From Brevibacterium sp. p3-SID960 (GTDB taxonomy: Bacteria > Actinomycetota > Actinomycetes > Actinomycetales > Brevibacteriaceae): a stretch of 51,754 bases of DNA. Position 1 is the stretch's first letter. Each line of letters opens with the position of its first letter. Below the pieces are notes generated by a model. The model saw only the letters and a list, made by a program, of their open reading frames with translations, ran no database searches and had not been told where the DNA came from. Positions 42,345 through 51,744 of the stretch are shown piece after piece. Both the position numbers and the translations under genes were made by a program. Location of the stretch: contig NZ_JALXKS010000018.1 of assembly GCF_025144725.1 (NCBI RefSeq), forward strand, positions 1 to 51,754, in the 5' to 3' direction.

Positions 42345-43379
42345 ATGGAAAACATCGACATCGACCAGCTTCGCGGATCCGACCTCTACGATCAGACCGG
42401 AAGCAAGATCGGCAGCATCGGCGAGGTCTACCTCGATGACCAGACCAATGAACCAGCATTCGTGACCGTCAACACCGGTCTCTTCGGCATGAACGAGACT
42501 TTCGTTCCCTACCAGAGCGTCTCGCGTGACGGCGACCACCTTGTCGCCCCGTTCGAGAAGTCCTTCGTCAAGGACGCTCCGAACATCGCCGCTGACGGCA
42601 GCCTGACGCCGGAGGAAGAGGAAGAGATCTTCCGCTACTACAGCCTCGACTCCGGCACTGGCCGCGACCGTGACCGGGACGGTGTGCGCGATCACGACCG
42701 CCACGGCACGCACGACCGCGACGGCGTCGGTGACGCCGGTGTGGCTGGCGCTGCCGGTGGAGTTGCCGGTGCAGCCGGGCACGACCGTGATCGCGACCGT
42801 GACGGACTGCTCGACCGCGACCGCCATGACAAGCACGACCGCGAGGGTGTGCGCGACCACGACCGCACCGCTGCTGGTGACCAGCAGCAGGTCGTCGCCC
42901 ACGAGGAGCGCCTCAACGTCGGCAAGGAGCAGGTCGAGACCGGACGGGCGCGCCTGCGCAAGCACGTTGTCACCGAGAACCAGCAGGTTGAGGTTCCCGT
43001 GCAGCGCGAGGAGCTCGTCGTCGAACGCGAATCGATCGACCCGAACTCGCCCGAAGCCCGCAGGGGCGGCGGAATCGACGCCGATCGCGGTGATGTCGAG
43101 GAGGCCGTGACGCTGCGCGAAGAGCGCCCGGTCGTCGACAAGGAGACCGTGGCCACGGAGAAGGTCAACGTCGGCAAGCGTGTCGTCGAAGACACGGAGA
43201 CCGTCGGCGGTGAGGTCCGCAAGGAGCAGATCGACATCGACGGTGCTGAGGGTCGCGACGCTGCCGGACGCGGCACCGACGGACGCGGCGTGGACGGACG
43301 CGACGCTGCCGGACTTGGCACCGACGGACGCGGGGCTGATGGCGCGGGTCCTGACGCTGACGGACGCCCGCTGCGCTGA
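42345..43379 (+). CDS. PRC-barrel and DUF2382 (YsnF/AvaK) stress protein
   Basis: A 344-residue cytosolic protein with a PRC-barrel at about 6-85 (LRGSDLYDQTGSKIGSIGEV), an Asp/Arg/His-rich linker at about 106-190 (DRDRDGVRDHDRHG repeats around a Gly/Ala block), then a DUF2382 domain at about 195-305 (ERLNVGKEQVETGRARL). The C-terminal tail is Gly/Asp/Arg repeats (GRGTDGRG). Related proteins respond to general stress. The start at 42345 has AGGAG 7 nt upstream; the longer frame has none. Function unknown. Confidence 0.88.
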   Translation: MENIDIDQLRGSDLYDQTGSKIGSIGEVYLDDQTNEPAFVTVNTGLFGMNETFVPYQSVSRDGDHLVAPFEKSFVKDAPNIAADGSLTPEEEEEIFRYYSLDSGTGRDRDRDGVRDHDRHGTHDRDGVGDAGVAGAAGGVAGAAGHDRDRDRDGLLDRDRHDKHDREGVRDHDRTAAGDQQQVVAHEERLNVGKEQVETGRARLRKHVVTENQQVEVPVQREELVVERESIDPNSPEARRGGGIDADRGDVEEAVTLREERPVVDKETVATEKVNVGKRVVEDTETVGGEVRKEQIDIDGAEGRDAAGRGTDGRGVDGRDAAGLGTDGRGADGAGPDADGRPLR

Positions 43380-43461
43380 GCTGTGCCTGCTGAGCTTCAG
43401 CACCACCCCGACCGCCGAGCCGGCGGCTGAGCAGTCAGCCACCGGCTGAGCGATCAGAACA

Positions 43462-43513
43462 CGGCACCCTGCCAGGTGACGGTGCACCCGCACCGGATCC
43501 CGGCAGGGTGCCG
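43462..43513. terminator. bidirectional terminator hairpin
   Basis: CGGCACCCTGCC (43462-43473) pairs perfectly with 43502-43513, with an inner GGTGC-ACCC-GCACC stem. It sits between the convergent PRC-barrel and CoA-transferase genes. Confidence 0.85.
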
Positions 43514-43592
43514 CTGTCATGCACGGAGACTGACAGGCGCACAAGGCCACGGCCCAGCAACCCGCCGCGCCGCGCGGACATGACAACAGCCC

Positions 43593-43621
43593 ACCACCTC
43601 GGGAACGGTCGACGCCCGAGG
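43593..43621. repeat. near copy of the dispersed 16-mer in an inverted pair
   Basis: ACCACCTCGGGAACGG (43593-43608; one change from consensus) is followed by CCCGAGG (43615-43621), so CCTCGGG and CCCGAGG can form a stem. It lies just after the CoA-transferase stop on the minus strand and may help to terminate it. Confidence 0.45.
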
Positions 43622-43638
43622 CGATGAGCCGTGCACGG

Positions 43639-44850
43639 TTACTGCGCGTCTGCCGGCGGGTCGGCTGGTTGCTGGAGCCAGGCGCGCACCACCTCGGAAT
43701 CGGCACCGAGGGCCGGCGGGGCGAGGTCGTAGCTGACCGGGGTCACCGAGAGCGTGATCGGGTTCTTCACCGTCGGGATGACGCGGTCGCCGGAGCCGGC
43801 GTTGACGACGGGTTCGAGGTTGAGGTCAGCGGCGAGCTGGACGCCCTGTTCGATCGTGTTGATCGGCGCGCACGGCAGGCCGGCGTCGCTGAGGAGGGTG
43901 AACCACTCCTGGGCGGACTTAGTCGACAGCGCCTCGATGAGCAGCGGCTCGAGTTCGCGGCGATTGGCGTTGCGGTCGGCGTTGTGGGCGAACCGCGGGT
44001 CGTCGAGCAGCTCGCGACGATCGATGACGGTGCACAGGATTTCGAACTGCCGGTTGTTGCCGACGGCGACGATGAGCTCACCCTCACCGGTGGGCATCGG
44101 CTGGTACGGGTACAGGCTCGGGTGCTCGTTCCCCATGCGGTGCGGCACGACCCCGCCGGCGACGTAGGCGCTCGTCTGGTTCGCCAGGCCCGACAGCGCT
44201 GAGGACAGCAGGTTCGTGTCGACCTTCTGGCCCTCACCGGTCTGGCTGCGATGCCGCAGCGCGGCGAGGATGCCGATGGTGGTGTGCAGGCCGGTGATGA
44301 CGTCGAAGATCGCCACACCGGCTCGATACGGCTTGCCGTCGGCTTCGCCGGTGAGGCTCATGAAGCCTGAGAGCCCCTGGACGAGGAGGTCGTAGCCGGG
44401 CTGCGGGTTCTGCGGGCCGAAGCCGGTGACCGAGGCGTAGATGACCGCCGGGTTGGTCTGCCTGACGGCGTCGTAGTCGAGGCCGTACTTCGTAAGCCCG
44501 CCGGGCTTGAAGTTCTCGACGAGCACATCGGCGCGGCGGGCGAGTTCGTGAGCGAGCGCAAGATCGTCAGGGTCCTTGAAGTCGAGGACGACGTCGAGCT
44601 TGTTGCGGTTGGCCGACAGGTAGTAGGTGGCGTCGTCGTCGCGGACCGGAGGCTTCCAGGCACGCGTGTCGTCCCCGCCGGGGCTTTCGACCTTGATGAC
44701 GGTCGCGCCGAGATCGGCGAGCATCATCGTGGCATAGGGGCCGGCGAGCACGCGGGAGAAGTCGGCGACGACGATGCCGGCCAGCGGCCCGGTGCCGGTG
44801 CGCGCGAACGCCTGGTCGATGGTGCGGTTGTCCTCATGCGATGCGCTCAT
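43639..44850 (-). CDS. CaiB/BaiF-family (class III) CoA-transferase
   Basis: A 403-residue enzyme moving CoA between acids or activating a carboxylic acid. Family motifs are GIVVADFSRVLAGPYATMMLADLGATVIKVE near the start (catalytic Asp in NRNKLDVVLDF... region), LLVQGLSGFMSLTG and the C-terminal LGADSEVVRAWL. The start at 44850 is preferred over an upstream frame that runs into low-complexity Arg-rich sequence. It is divergent from a thiolase gene, suggesting a joint role in acyl-CoA degradation. The substrate is unknown. Confidence 0.9.
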   Translation of the reverse strand: MSASHEDNRTIDQAFARTGTGPLAGIVVADFSRVLAGPYATMMLADLGATVIKVESPGGDDTRAWKPPVRDDDATYYLSANRNKLDVVLDFKDPDDLALAHELARRADVLVENFKPGGLTKYGLDYDAVRQTNPAVIYASVTGFGPQNPQPGYDLLVQGLSGFMSLTGEADGKPYRAGVAIFDVITGLHTTIGILAALRHRSQTGEGQKVDTNLLSSALSGLANQTSAYVAGGVVPHRMGNEHPSLYPYQPMPTGEGELIVAVGNNRQFEILCTVIDRRELLDDPRFAHNADRNANRRELEPLLIEALSTKSAQEWFTLLSDAGLPCAPINTIEQGVQLAADLNLEPVVNAGSGDRVIPTVKNPITLSVTPVSYDLAPPALGADSEVVRAWLQQPADPPADAQ

Positions 44851-45097
44851 GCCCCTCGCCCTCCTGCCGCTGCGGCGTGCCTGCCGGCGCGGCCCTCGCT
44901 GTGCTGTTGCCCACAGCCACGGTAGCAAGTCGCGTGCCGCGTCCGGCGGTCCGGTTCACGGCTGCGGCTGTCAGCCTGCCGAGCACACCCCGCCTGCCCC
45001 GATCGGAAGCGGGTCTGCGCATGCCCTCTGCCGGCGAGCCCTCGAAGCTCAAGACGGCCCGACTACGATGAGCCATGTCACCGTCGAAGGAGAACCC

Positions 45098-46321
45098 GTG
45101 TCCGAGCCCATCGTCATCTGCGAACCGCTGCGCTCCCCCGTCGGAGGCTATGGCGGCCAGTTCACGACCACCCCGCCGCAGGAGCTCGGCCGGCAGGTCG
45201 TCGCAGCGCTCATCGAACGTACCGGCATCGACCCCAGCGTCATCGACGATGTCGTCTTCGGTCAGTGCTTCCCCCACATGGAGGCCCCCGCGCTCGGCCG
45301 TGTCGTCGCACTCGACGCAGGCTTGCCGGAAAGCGTGCCCGGCCGGCAGCTTGACCGGCGCTGCGGATCGGGCCTGCAGGCAGTCATCGACGCGATGGGC
45401 ATGATCGCCACCGGCGGGGCTGAGGTCGTCATCGCCGGCGGAGCCGAGTCGATGAGCCGCGCCCCGTTCTTCACCGAGGAGATCCGGTGGGGTGTGCGCG
45501 GGCCCGGCATCGACCTCAAGGACAGCCTGACCCGCGGTCGCGTCACCGCCGGCGGCAGAAACCACCCCGTGCCCGGCGGCATGATCGAGACCGCGGAGAA
45601 CCTCCGTCGCATCTACGACATCAGCCGTCAGGAGCAGGACGAGCTCGCTGTCGAATCCCACCGGCGGGCCGCCGCGGCAAGTGCGGCCGGGCGCTTCGCT
45701 GACGAGATCGTGCCGATCCAGATGCCGGCCACCCGCAAGACGGCAGCCTATGAGGTCAGTACCGATGAGCACATCCGTCCTGACGCCAGCCTTGAGAAGC
45801 TCGCGAGGCTGACCCCGATCCGCGCGGACGTTGATGAGGCAGCGACTGTGACTGCCGGCAACGCCTCCGGCCAGAACGACGGTGCTGCCGCCTGCCTCGT
45901 CACCACCGCCTCGAGGGCCGAGGAGCTCGGGCTCAGGCCGCTGGCCAGGATCGTGTCGTGGGCTGTGGCCGGAGTCGATCCGGCGACGATGGGCATCGGC
46001 CCGGTCCCAGCGACCACGCAGGCACTTCAGCGGGCAGGACTGCAGCTGTCAGACATCGACCTCATCGAGCTGAACGAGGCCTTCGCCGCCCAGACCCTGG
46101 CCTGCACCCGCGAGTGGGGCTTCGGCACAGGCGACTTCGACCGGCTCAACGTCAACGGCTCCGGGATCTCACTCGGCCACCCCGTTGGGGCGACCGGGGC
46201 GCGGATCTTCGCGACCCTGCTGCGGGAGATGGACCGCCGGCAGGCACGCTACGGGCTGGAGACGATGTGCATCGGCGGAGGGCAGGGCCTGGCAATGATC
46301 GTCCAGCGGGTCGGAGGCTGA
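45098..46321 (+). CDS. thiolase (acetyl-CoA acetyltransferase)
   Basis: A 407-residue thiolase completing beta-oxidation by thiolytic cleavage of 3-ketoacyl-CoA. The active site is intact: Cys89 in [13 protein letters not shown], His361 in [11 protein letters not shown] and Cys391 in MCIGGGQG, with NEAFAAQ present. Several starts are possible; GTG at 45098 is preferred because GAAGGAG lies 5 nt before it, and a TACGAT -10 is at 45064-45069. It is divergent from the CoA-transferase gene. A duplicated 20-bp segment follows its stop. Confidence 0.92.
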   Translation: MSEPIVICEPLRSPVGGYGGQFTTTPPQELGRQVVAALIERTGIDPSVIDDVVFGQCFPHMEAPALGRVVALDAGLPESVPGRQLDRRCGSGLQAVIDAMGMIATGGAEVVIAGGAESMSRAPFFTEEIRWGVRGPGIDLKDSLTRGRVTAGGRNHPVPGGMIETAENLRRIYDISRQEQDELAVESHRRAAAASAAGRFADEIVPIQMPATRKTAAYEVSTDEHIRPDASLEKLARLTPIRADVDEAATVTAGNASGQNDGAAACLVTTASRAEELGLRPLARIVSWAVAGVDPATMGIGPVPATTQALQRAGLQLSDIDLIELNEAFAAQTLACTREWGFGTGDFDRLNVNGSGISLGHPVGATGARIFATLLREMDRRQARYGLETMCIGGGQGLAMIVQRVGG

Positions 46322-46373
46322 ACCTGGGGGCGCTGCGGATCGCCCGACTGGGCCCGGCAGCCGGGGTGGCCGG

Positions 46374-46414
46374 CTCCTCGGGGCCGGTGACCACCTCCTC
46401 GGGGCCGGTGACCA
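46374..46414 (+). repeat. 20-bp direct repeat after the thiolase gene
   Basis: CTCCTCGGGGCCGGTGACCA occurs at 46374-46393 and 46395-46414. The CCTCGGGG core again resembles the dispersed motif. Confidence 0.9.
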
Positions 46415-46463
46415 GCCGCTACAGCACGTGACCGATCCGCCGGGCGAGCCGGCAGGGGCAGGT

Positions 46464-46493
46464 TTGGGCACCGCGTATGTGACATGAGATACT
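46464..46493 (+). promoter_or_regulatory. promoter of the ETF genes
   Basis: TTGGGC (46464-46469) and GATACT (46488-46493), 18 bp apart. It gives a leader of about 215 nt before the ETF beta ATG, in the 396-bp gap after the thiolase gene. No gene or riboswitch was recognised in the leader; a second, weaker promoter may lie near 46650. Confidence 0.45.
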
Positions 46494-46498
46494 GGCAC

Positions 46499-46512
46499 TG
46501 AACGATCGATAA
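46499..46512 (+). promoter_or_regulatory. candidate TetR-type operator (ETF genes)
   Basis: TGAACGATCGATAA matches TGAACGNNCGTTCA at 10 of 12 positions and starts 5 bp after the -10, the same position as in the ACAD and SDR promoters. Confidence 0.45.
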
Positions 46513-46717
46513 GTCGCCGCGTTCGAACCCGACTGCCCCACTGTCGGATATGCTCACCCTCAGCAGTGGCCCCCGTCACTGGCCAGGGGAGTCGGGCCAG
46601 GACCCGGCGAACGGCCCCGCCGCTGTGAAGTGAGACGGACGCCACTTGGTAACGTTAGAGAAACGACGCCCTGTTTCGAGGGTGACCCTCGGTTCTCAGG
46701 AAGGATGAACTACCCAC

Positions 46718-47512
46718 ATGCGGATTGTCACTTTTGTCAAGTACGTCCCGGATGCAGCCGGTGAGCGTACCTTCGAGTCGGACAACACCGTCGACCGCTC
46801 AGTCGACGGCCTGCTGTCGGAGCTCGACGAATACGCTGTTGAAGAAGCTCTCAAGATCGCTGACGGCGACAAGAAGGGCACGGAGGTCATCGCCCTGACC
46901 GTCGGACCCGACGATGCCGTCGACGCTGTGCGCAAGTCCCTCCAGATGGGCGCGAACAAGGGCGTGCACATCTGCGACGACAGCCTCGAAGCCTCCTGCG
47001 CTGTCGGCACTGCCAAGACCCTGGCCGCCGCCGTCAAGGTCGTCGAAGAGGAAGAGGGCCCGGTCGACCTCATCATCACCGGCCTGTCCTCGACTGACGG
47101 CGCGATGTCGGTCGTGCCGGTCATGGTCGCTGAACTGCTCGGCCGCCCGGCCGCCACCCAGGCCTCGCACCTGGAGGTCTCCGGCGGAGTCGCCAAGATC
47201 CGCCGTGACGGCGACACCGCCTCGCAGTACATCGAGGTGCCGCTGCCGGCACTCGTGTCGGTGACCGACCAGATCAACGAGCCGCGCTACCCGTCGTTCA
47301 AGGGCATCATGGCCGCCAAGCGCAAGCCGCTGGACGAGTACGACATCGAAGAGCTCGGCCTCGACGCTGGCGAAGTCGGCACCGCCGGTGCCACCACCGA
47401 AGTCGTCACGCTGTCCGAGCGTCCGCCGCGCACCGCCGGTGAGGTCATCACCGATGAAGGCGAGGGCGGCAACCAGCTCGTCGAGTGGCTGGCCTCGAAG
47501 AAGCTCGTCTGA
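46718..47512 (+). CDS. etfB: electron transfer flavoprotein beta subunit
   Basis: A 264-residue subunit that takes electrons from acyl-CoA dehydrogenases; with the alpha subunit it passes them to the quinone pool. The opening RIVTFVKYVPDAAGE and the DQINEPRYPSFKGIMAAKRKPL signature (ETF-beta recognition helix and loop) are typical, as is LDEYAVEEALKIAD. The ribosome-binding site (AGGAAGG) is about 12 nt upstream, rather far. It is followed 37 nt later by the alpha subunit, a usual FixA-FixB order. Confidence 0.95.
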   Translation: MRIVTFVKYVPDAAGERTFESDNTVDRSVDGLLSELDEYAVEEALKIADGDKKGTEVIALTVGPDDAVDAVRKSLQMGANKGVHICDDSLEASCAVGTAKTLAAAVKVVEEEEGPVDLIITGLSSTDGAMSVVPVMVAELLGRPAATQASHLEVSGGVAKIRRDGDTASQYIEVPLPALVSVTDQINEPRYPSFKGIMAAKRKPLDEYDIEELGLDAGEVGTAGATTEVVTLSERPPRTAGEVITDEGEGGNQLVEWLASKKLV

Positions 47513-47549
47513 TCCACTATCTGAACGCAGAGGAAGCGAATACACACTT

Positions 47550-48500
47550 ATGTCTGAAGTTCTCGTTCTCGTAGACCATGTGGACGGCGACGTGCGCAAG
47601 TCCACCTTCGAACTCCTCACCGCCGCCAAGGCACTCGGTGAGCCGACCGCACTGTTCATCGGCGATGCCGCCCAGGGCGAGGCCGCTGCCGCCAAGCTCG
47701 GCGAATACGGCGCCGAGAAGGTGCTCGTCGCCTCGGACCCGGCATACGACGAGTTCCTCGTCGGACCGAAGGCCGAGCTGCTCGCCGAGCTCATCTCCAC
47801 CCGCCAGCCGGCCGGAGTCCTTGTCCCGGCCAGCGCCGAGGGCCGGGAGATCGCGGGCCTGGCAGCGATCAAGACCGGTTCGGGCATCCTGACCGACGCT
47901 GTCGGAGTTGCCGAGGGCTTCGTCGCCACCCAGGCGGTGTTCGCCGGCGGCTACACCGTCGAGTCGAAGGTCACCCGCGGCACCCCGATCATTGCGATCA
48001 AGCCGAACTCGGTTGCGGCCGAGCCGGCTGCCGGTGCGGCTGCAGTCGAGTCGGTCAGCTTCGCCCCGAGCGACGCCGCCAAGGCTGCCCGCATCACCGC
48101 CACCGAGGAGAAGCCTGCCTCGGGCCGTCCGCAGCTGACCGAGGCCGCCACCGTGGTCTCCGGTGGTCGCGGCACCGGCGGCGACTTCGCCCCGGTCGAG
48201 GCGCTGGCCGATGCTCTCGGCGCTGCCGTCGGCGCATCCCGTGCCGCCGTCGACGCCGACTGGTACCCGCACTCGGCACAGGTCGGCCAGACCGGCAAGA
48301 CGGTCTCGCCGCAGCTCTACGTCGCCTGCGGCATCTCCGGTGCAATCCAGCACCGAGCCGGCATGCAGACCTCGAAGAACATCGTCGCGATCAACAAGGA
48401 CGAAGAGGCCCCGATCTTCGAACTCGCCGACTTCGGCGTGGTCGGCGACCTCTTCTCGGTGCTGCCGCAGGCCACCGACGCGATCAACGCACGCAAGTGA
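47550..48500 (+). CDS. etfA: electron transfer flavoprotein alpha subunit
   Basis: A 316-residue subunit holding FAD. The C-terminal FAD-binding domain shows the signature [20 protein letters not shown] and [27 protein letters not shown]. The N-terminal domain begins [11 protein letters not shown]. Together with etfB it serves the acyl-CoA dehydrogenases in this window. The start is ATG at 47550, with GAGGA rather far upstream. A very strong terminator follows. Confidence 0.95.
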   Translation: MSEVLVLVDHVDGDVRKSTFELLTAAKALGEPTALFIGDAAQGEAAAAKLGEYGAEKVLVASDPAYDEFLVGPKAELLAELISTRQPAGVLVPASAEGREIAGLAAIKTGSGILTDAVGVAEGFVATQAVFAGGYTVESKVTRGTPIIAIKPNSVAAEPAAGAAAVESVSFAPSDAAKAARITATEEKPASGRPQLTEAATVVSGGRGTGGDFAPVEALADALGAAVGASRAAVDADWYPHSAQVGQTGKTVSPQLYVACGISGAIQHRAGMQTSKNIVAINKDEEAPIFELADFGVVGDLFSVLPQATDAINARK

Positions 48501-48543
48501 TGTGACCATCAGGCCGGCGTCGGCTGGCCACAGGCTCACATGA

Positions 48544-48581
48544 GCGAAAGGGCAGATGCCGTACGGCACCTGCCCTTTCGC
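48544..48581. terminator. strong bidirectional terminator
   Basis: GCGAAAGGGCAG (48544-48555) pairs perfectly with 48570-48581, and the loop contains a second perfect palindrome TGCCGTACGGCA. It sits between the convergent etfA and FGGY kinase genes. Confidence 0.9.
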
Positions 48582-48595
48582 ATGCCTGGTCTCGA

Positions 48596-50047
48596 TCAGT
48601 CCTGTCGCATGCCCTCTCCCAGTCGGGCGGTCGCGCCGAGCGGGGTGATGGTGTGTTCGACGCCGAGGGCCTCCCATGCGGTGCGGGCGCACGAACGCAG
48701 CCCGGCATCAGCCTCGGCGACGGGCACGATGGGCCGGTCGAGGACGATTTCGAGGATCCGGCAGATGCCGGCTGAGGCGGTCAGTCCGCCGGTGACCGGC
48801 AGCGCGGCGGACGGGTCCGTGCCGAGGGCATCGCACAGGCGCCCGAGATTAGCAGCGACCCCGGCGACCAGACCGGCATAGAGATCGGCTGCGGTGGTGG
48901 CCGGCCGGATGCCGGTCAGGCTGCCGGTTGAGGCCGCACTGCCGAGTGCCCGGGTGCGTTCGCCCGCCAGGGCAGGATCGCAGGTGAGATCCTGCCACCG
49001 GCCTGCCGCCAGCGCCTCGGTCAGGGCTGCCTCGGCGGCGGCATGGGCGGCAGGAGTGTGCTCGTCTCCTGCCGTCATACCGAGCAGCACGCGCCGGCCC
49101 CAGGTCAGGGTGGAGCCGGCGTTGACCATCGCAGCGATCTCCAGCGTCCCGGCCGGGTGGACCAGCCGGTGAACCTCCGAGGCGGCCCCCGCCAGCGGGG
49201 ACGGGGTGCGCGGGTCGATGTGGGCGACCCAGCCGGAGGTGCCGAGGTAGGCGTAGGCGGCACCCGGCGTGCTGCCGATGATCCCGTCGCTGGCAGCCCC
49301 AGCATCGCCGAGGCCGGTGACAACCGGAATGCCAGCCGCCTCAGCCCCGAACCCGAGGTGGCCGGCGGCTGCCGGGGTCAGCGTGCCGATGATGCCCGGG
49401 TCGACGAGTTCGGGCAGCCGCCAGGCGGCTGCGGGTGTGCTGGTCAGTGGGCTCGGCAGCATCCAGGCATCGGCGGTGGCGTCGTAGAGCGAGGTGGTCG
49501 ATGCGCTCAGCCGGTCGCAGGTGAGGCGCCCGGTCAATCCGAAGCCGAGGAACCCGGCCGCACTGACGGCGAGCGCCTCGACCTGGGTGTCGTGCTGGTG
49601 GCGGGTGAGCCACGCGATCTTCGCCGGCAGGCAGTCCGGGCCCGGTGCCGTCAGCAGGCGCGCTTCCCAGCCTGGGTCGGCTGCGCGCAGCTCATCGAGC
49701 TCAGCGGCTGCCCGCGTGTCGGAGTAGAGGATGACCGGCAGCTCCTGCTGCCCTGCCGAGCTGCCGGTGAGGGGCACCAGGTCCTGCATCTGGCCGGTGA
49801 GCGCGATCGCGGCCGGCAGCTGCCCGTCTGCACCGAGCTGCCCGTCTGCACGCAGGGTGCCCACCGCCTCGGCGACGGCCCGCCACCACTGGGAGGATGA
49901 CTGCTCGATCGCCCCGGCCAGCTGAGTGTCTGGGCCACCGTGCCGGGTGTCGATCGCAGCCTGTGCTGCCGCGCGTGTGCGGCCGGCCGTGTCGATGAGC
50001 GCAGCCTTGAGAGTGCTGGTGCCGAGGTCGAGGCAGAGGACGTGCAT
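48596..50047 (-). CDS. FGGY-family carbohydrate kinase, xylulokinase-like
   Basis: A 483-residue sugar kinase of the actin-like ATPase fold. It has the phosphate-1 loop DLGTSTLKAAL near residue 6, TGQMQD near 88, GLGDAGAASDG near 235 (with the catalytic Asp) and the ADP-binding VTGGLTASAGICRIL. The layout favours xylulokinase (D-xylulose to xylulose 5-phosphate), but other pentulose or sugar alcohol substrates are possible. The start is ATG at 50047, 7 nt after TACAGT (50055-50060). No transporter or isomerase gene lies next to it. Confidence 0.85.
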   Translation of the reverse strand: MHVLCLDLGTSTLKAALIDTAGRTRAAAQAAIDTRHGGPDTQLAGAIEQSSSQWWRAVAEAVGTLRADGQLGADGQLPAAIALTGQMQDLVPLTGSSAGQQELPVILYSDTRAAAELDELRAADPGWEARLLTAPGPDCLPAKIAWLTRHQHDTQVEALAVSAAGFLGFGLTGRLTCDRLSASTTSLYDATADAWMLPSPLTSTPAAAWRLPELVDPGIIGTLTPAAAGHLGFGAEAAGIPVVTGLGDAGAASDGIIGSTPGAAYAYLGTSGWVAHIDPRTPSPLAGAASEVHRLVHPAGTLEIAAMVNAGSTLTWGRRVLLGMTAGDEHTPAAHAAAEAALTEALAAGRWQDLTCDPALAGERTRALGSAASTGSLTGIRPATTAADLYAGLVAGVAANLGRLCDALGTDPSAALPVTGGLTASAGICRILEIVLDRPIVPVAEADAGLRSCARTAWEALGVEHTITPLGATARLGEGMRQD

Positions 50048-50091
50048 GCTGGCCACTGTAGCGCTGCTGCGCGGGTCAGGGCGCCCTGCCG

Positions 50092-50097
50092 TAGACT
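50092..50097 (+). promoter_or_regulatory. -10 box of a leaderless promoter (YihY gene)
   Basis: TAGACT lies 6 nt before the GTG start. It is divergent from the FGGY kinase -10 at 50055-50060. Confidence 0.5.
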
Positions 50098-50103
50098 CGG
50101 AGT

Positions 50104-51126
50104 GTGACCCGGAAGAAGAACCTGTCTCCAGCGGCGTGGCGCTATGTGTGGGAGCGGACGATCATGTCGTTCGCCCGCAGTCGGCGCACCGATACGGCAG
50201 CGACGCTGTCATTTTACTTCCTGCTCGCCCTGCTGCCGGCGCTCACCGCGATCCTGTCGATTCTCAACGTGTTCGGCGAGGGCCCGGACACGGTGTCGAA
50301 GGTGCTCAACTGGGCGCAGCAGGCCGGTGCCGGCTCGAACGTCACACAACTGGAGGAGCCGCTGCAGGATCTGGCGAAGTCACCGGCCGGCGGGCCGTTC
50401 TTCGTCGTCGGCATACTCGTGGCAATGTGGTCGGCATCGAAGTTCGTCAACGCCTTCGGCCATGCCGTCAACGAGATCTACGCGATGACCGAGGGCCGAC
50501 CGGCGTGGAAGCAGCGCCTGCAGACCTACCTCGTCACCGTCGTCGTCATTCTGCTCGCTGTCGCCGCGGTGCTCAGCCTCGTGAGCTCGCCGAGCATCAT
50601 CCTGCCGTTCGGGCTCGGTGAGCAGTTCGTCGCAGTGTGGGCGTGGGTGCGGTTCCCACTCGCGGCGATCTTCATCCTGCTCATCACCACGCTGCTCTAC
50701 ATCGCCACGAGCAACGTCAAGCGCGCGCATGTCACACTGTCGTCCCTCGGCGCGCTCATCGCACTGGTCGCCTGGGCGCTCCTGAGCGTGGGCATCTACC
50801 TCTACGCGGTCGTGTTCGGCGGGTTCGAATCGACCTACGGTTCGCTGGCCGGTGTGCTCATCGCGCTGTTCTGGCTGTGGCTGTCGAATATGGCGCTTCT
50901 GTTCGGGGTCCACTTCGACGCCGAGGTCGAGCGCGCCCGCCAGCTGCGCGACGGCATCCGCGCCGACGACGTCGTCCAGGTACCCCCGCGCGACACCCGC
51001 AAGATCGTATCTGATGCGCGGATCCAGGCACGTATGCGCCGCAAAGCCCACGCTCTATGGCGCAGCCGCGGAGAGACTGATGACGAGCCGGTTTCCGATC
51101 CCGAGGCACCGCGACCGTTTCCGTGA
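50104..51126 (+). CDS. YihY/BrkB-family inner membrane protein
   Basis: A 340-residue protein with about six helices. The family motifs DTAATLSFYFLLALLPALTAIL near residue 30, LVAMWSASKFVNAFGHAVNEIY near 100 and GVLIALFWLWLSNMALLFGV are clear. Despite the old names (virulence factor BrkB, RNase BN) its function is unknown; it may be a transporter or flippase. It starts with GTG, probably leaderless. The C-terminal tail is charged and cytosolic. Confidence 0.9.
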   Translation: MTRKKNLSPAAWRYVWERTIMSFARSRRTDTAATLSFYFLLALLPALTAILSILNVFGEGPDTVSKVLNWAQQAGAGSNVTQLEEPLQDLAKSPAGGPFFVVGILVAMWSASKFVNAFGHAVNEIYAMTEGRPAWKQRLQTYLVTVVVILLAVAAVLSLVSSPSIILPFGLGEQFVAVWAWVRFPLAAIFILLITTLLYIATSNVKRAHVTLSSLGALIALVAWALLSVGIYLYAVVFGGFESTYGSLAGVLIALFWLWLSNMALLFGVHFDAEVERARQLRDGIRADDVVQVPPRDTRKIVSDARIQARMRRKAHALWRSRGETDDEPVSDPEAPRPFP

Positions 51127-51171
51127 CCGCCTGCTGGTGAGCACACCTCACCCCAGCTGGGATATCGCATC

Positions 51172-51199
51172 GTGACAGCACGGCTTGCCGGTATATGAT
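51172..51199 (+). promoter_or_regulatory. promoter of the YtxH-like gene
   Basis: GTGACA (51172-51177) and TATGAT (51194-51199) are 16 bp apart. It gives a leader of about 75 nt. Confidence 0.6.
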
Positions 51200-51282
51200 G
51201 TGGATAACAGCCTCAGCCAGTCATACCCGCCCGCGCGGGAGACAATGTGGCTTGCTGGAATCGACTCCCACAGGAGGGGATC

Positions 51283-51744
51283 ATGAAGAAGCGTCTGACT
51301 CTGCTCGTTGGCATTGGCATCGGTTTCGTCCTCGGTTCGCGCGCCGGCCGCCAGAGCTATGAGCGCCTCAAGACCCAGGTTGAAGAATTCTGGCAGAACC
51401 CACGCGTCCAGGAGGGCGTCCAGCAGGCAACCGACACCGCCAAGGAGAAGGCCCCCGAGGTCGCCGAGATGGTCAAGGACAAGGCTCCTGAGGTTGCCGG
51501 CAAGGTTCAGTCCGCTGCCACCTCGGCAACGGGCGCTGCACAGGCCAAGGCCGATGACGTGAAGTCGAATGTGCAGCAGAAGAAGGCTGAGAAGGATGCC
51601 CAGAAGGCGGCCGACACGGCGTCAGCGCAGGTTGAGAAGGATGCGAAGAACGCCGGTGCTGTCGAGGATCCGGTCGTCCTCAACGACGCTGTCGCCGATC
51701 CGTCGCAGGATCCGCTGGCCGAGGGCGGCAACCCGAAGCGCTGA
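51283..51744 (+). CDS. YtxH-like small membrane-anchored protein
   Basis: A 153-residue protein. One N-terminal helix (LTLLVGIGIGFVLGSRAGR) anchors it, and the rest is an amphipathic, Ala/Lys/Glu/Val-rich coiled region with repeated AKEKAPEVAEMVKDKAPEVAGK-like 11-mers, resembling apolipoprotein/LEA-like and YtxH general-stress proteins. The GSRAGRQSYE segment is typical of actinobacterial members. AGGAGGGG precedes the ATG at 51283. Function unknown, probably stress-related. Confidence 0.75.
   Translation: MKKRLTLLVGIGIGFVLGSRAGRQSYERLKTQVEEFWQNPRVQEGVQQATDTAKEKAPEVAEMVKDKAPEVAGKVQSAATSATGAAQAKADDVKSNVQQKKAEKDAQKAADTASAQVEKDAKNAGAVEDPVVLNDAVADPSQDPLAEGGNPKR

Noticed and set aside
42252..43706. 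A 484-codon minus-strand frame over the PRC-barrel gene
   Set aside because: Antisense shadow; the plus strand has clear PRC-barrel and DUF2382 domains and a ribosome-binding site.
46501..46717. Riboswitch in the ETF leader
   Set aside because: No core sequence of a known riboswitch class was recognised, and no terminator or sequestering stem near the start codon stands out.
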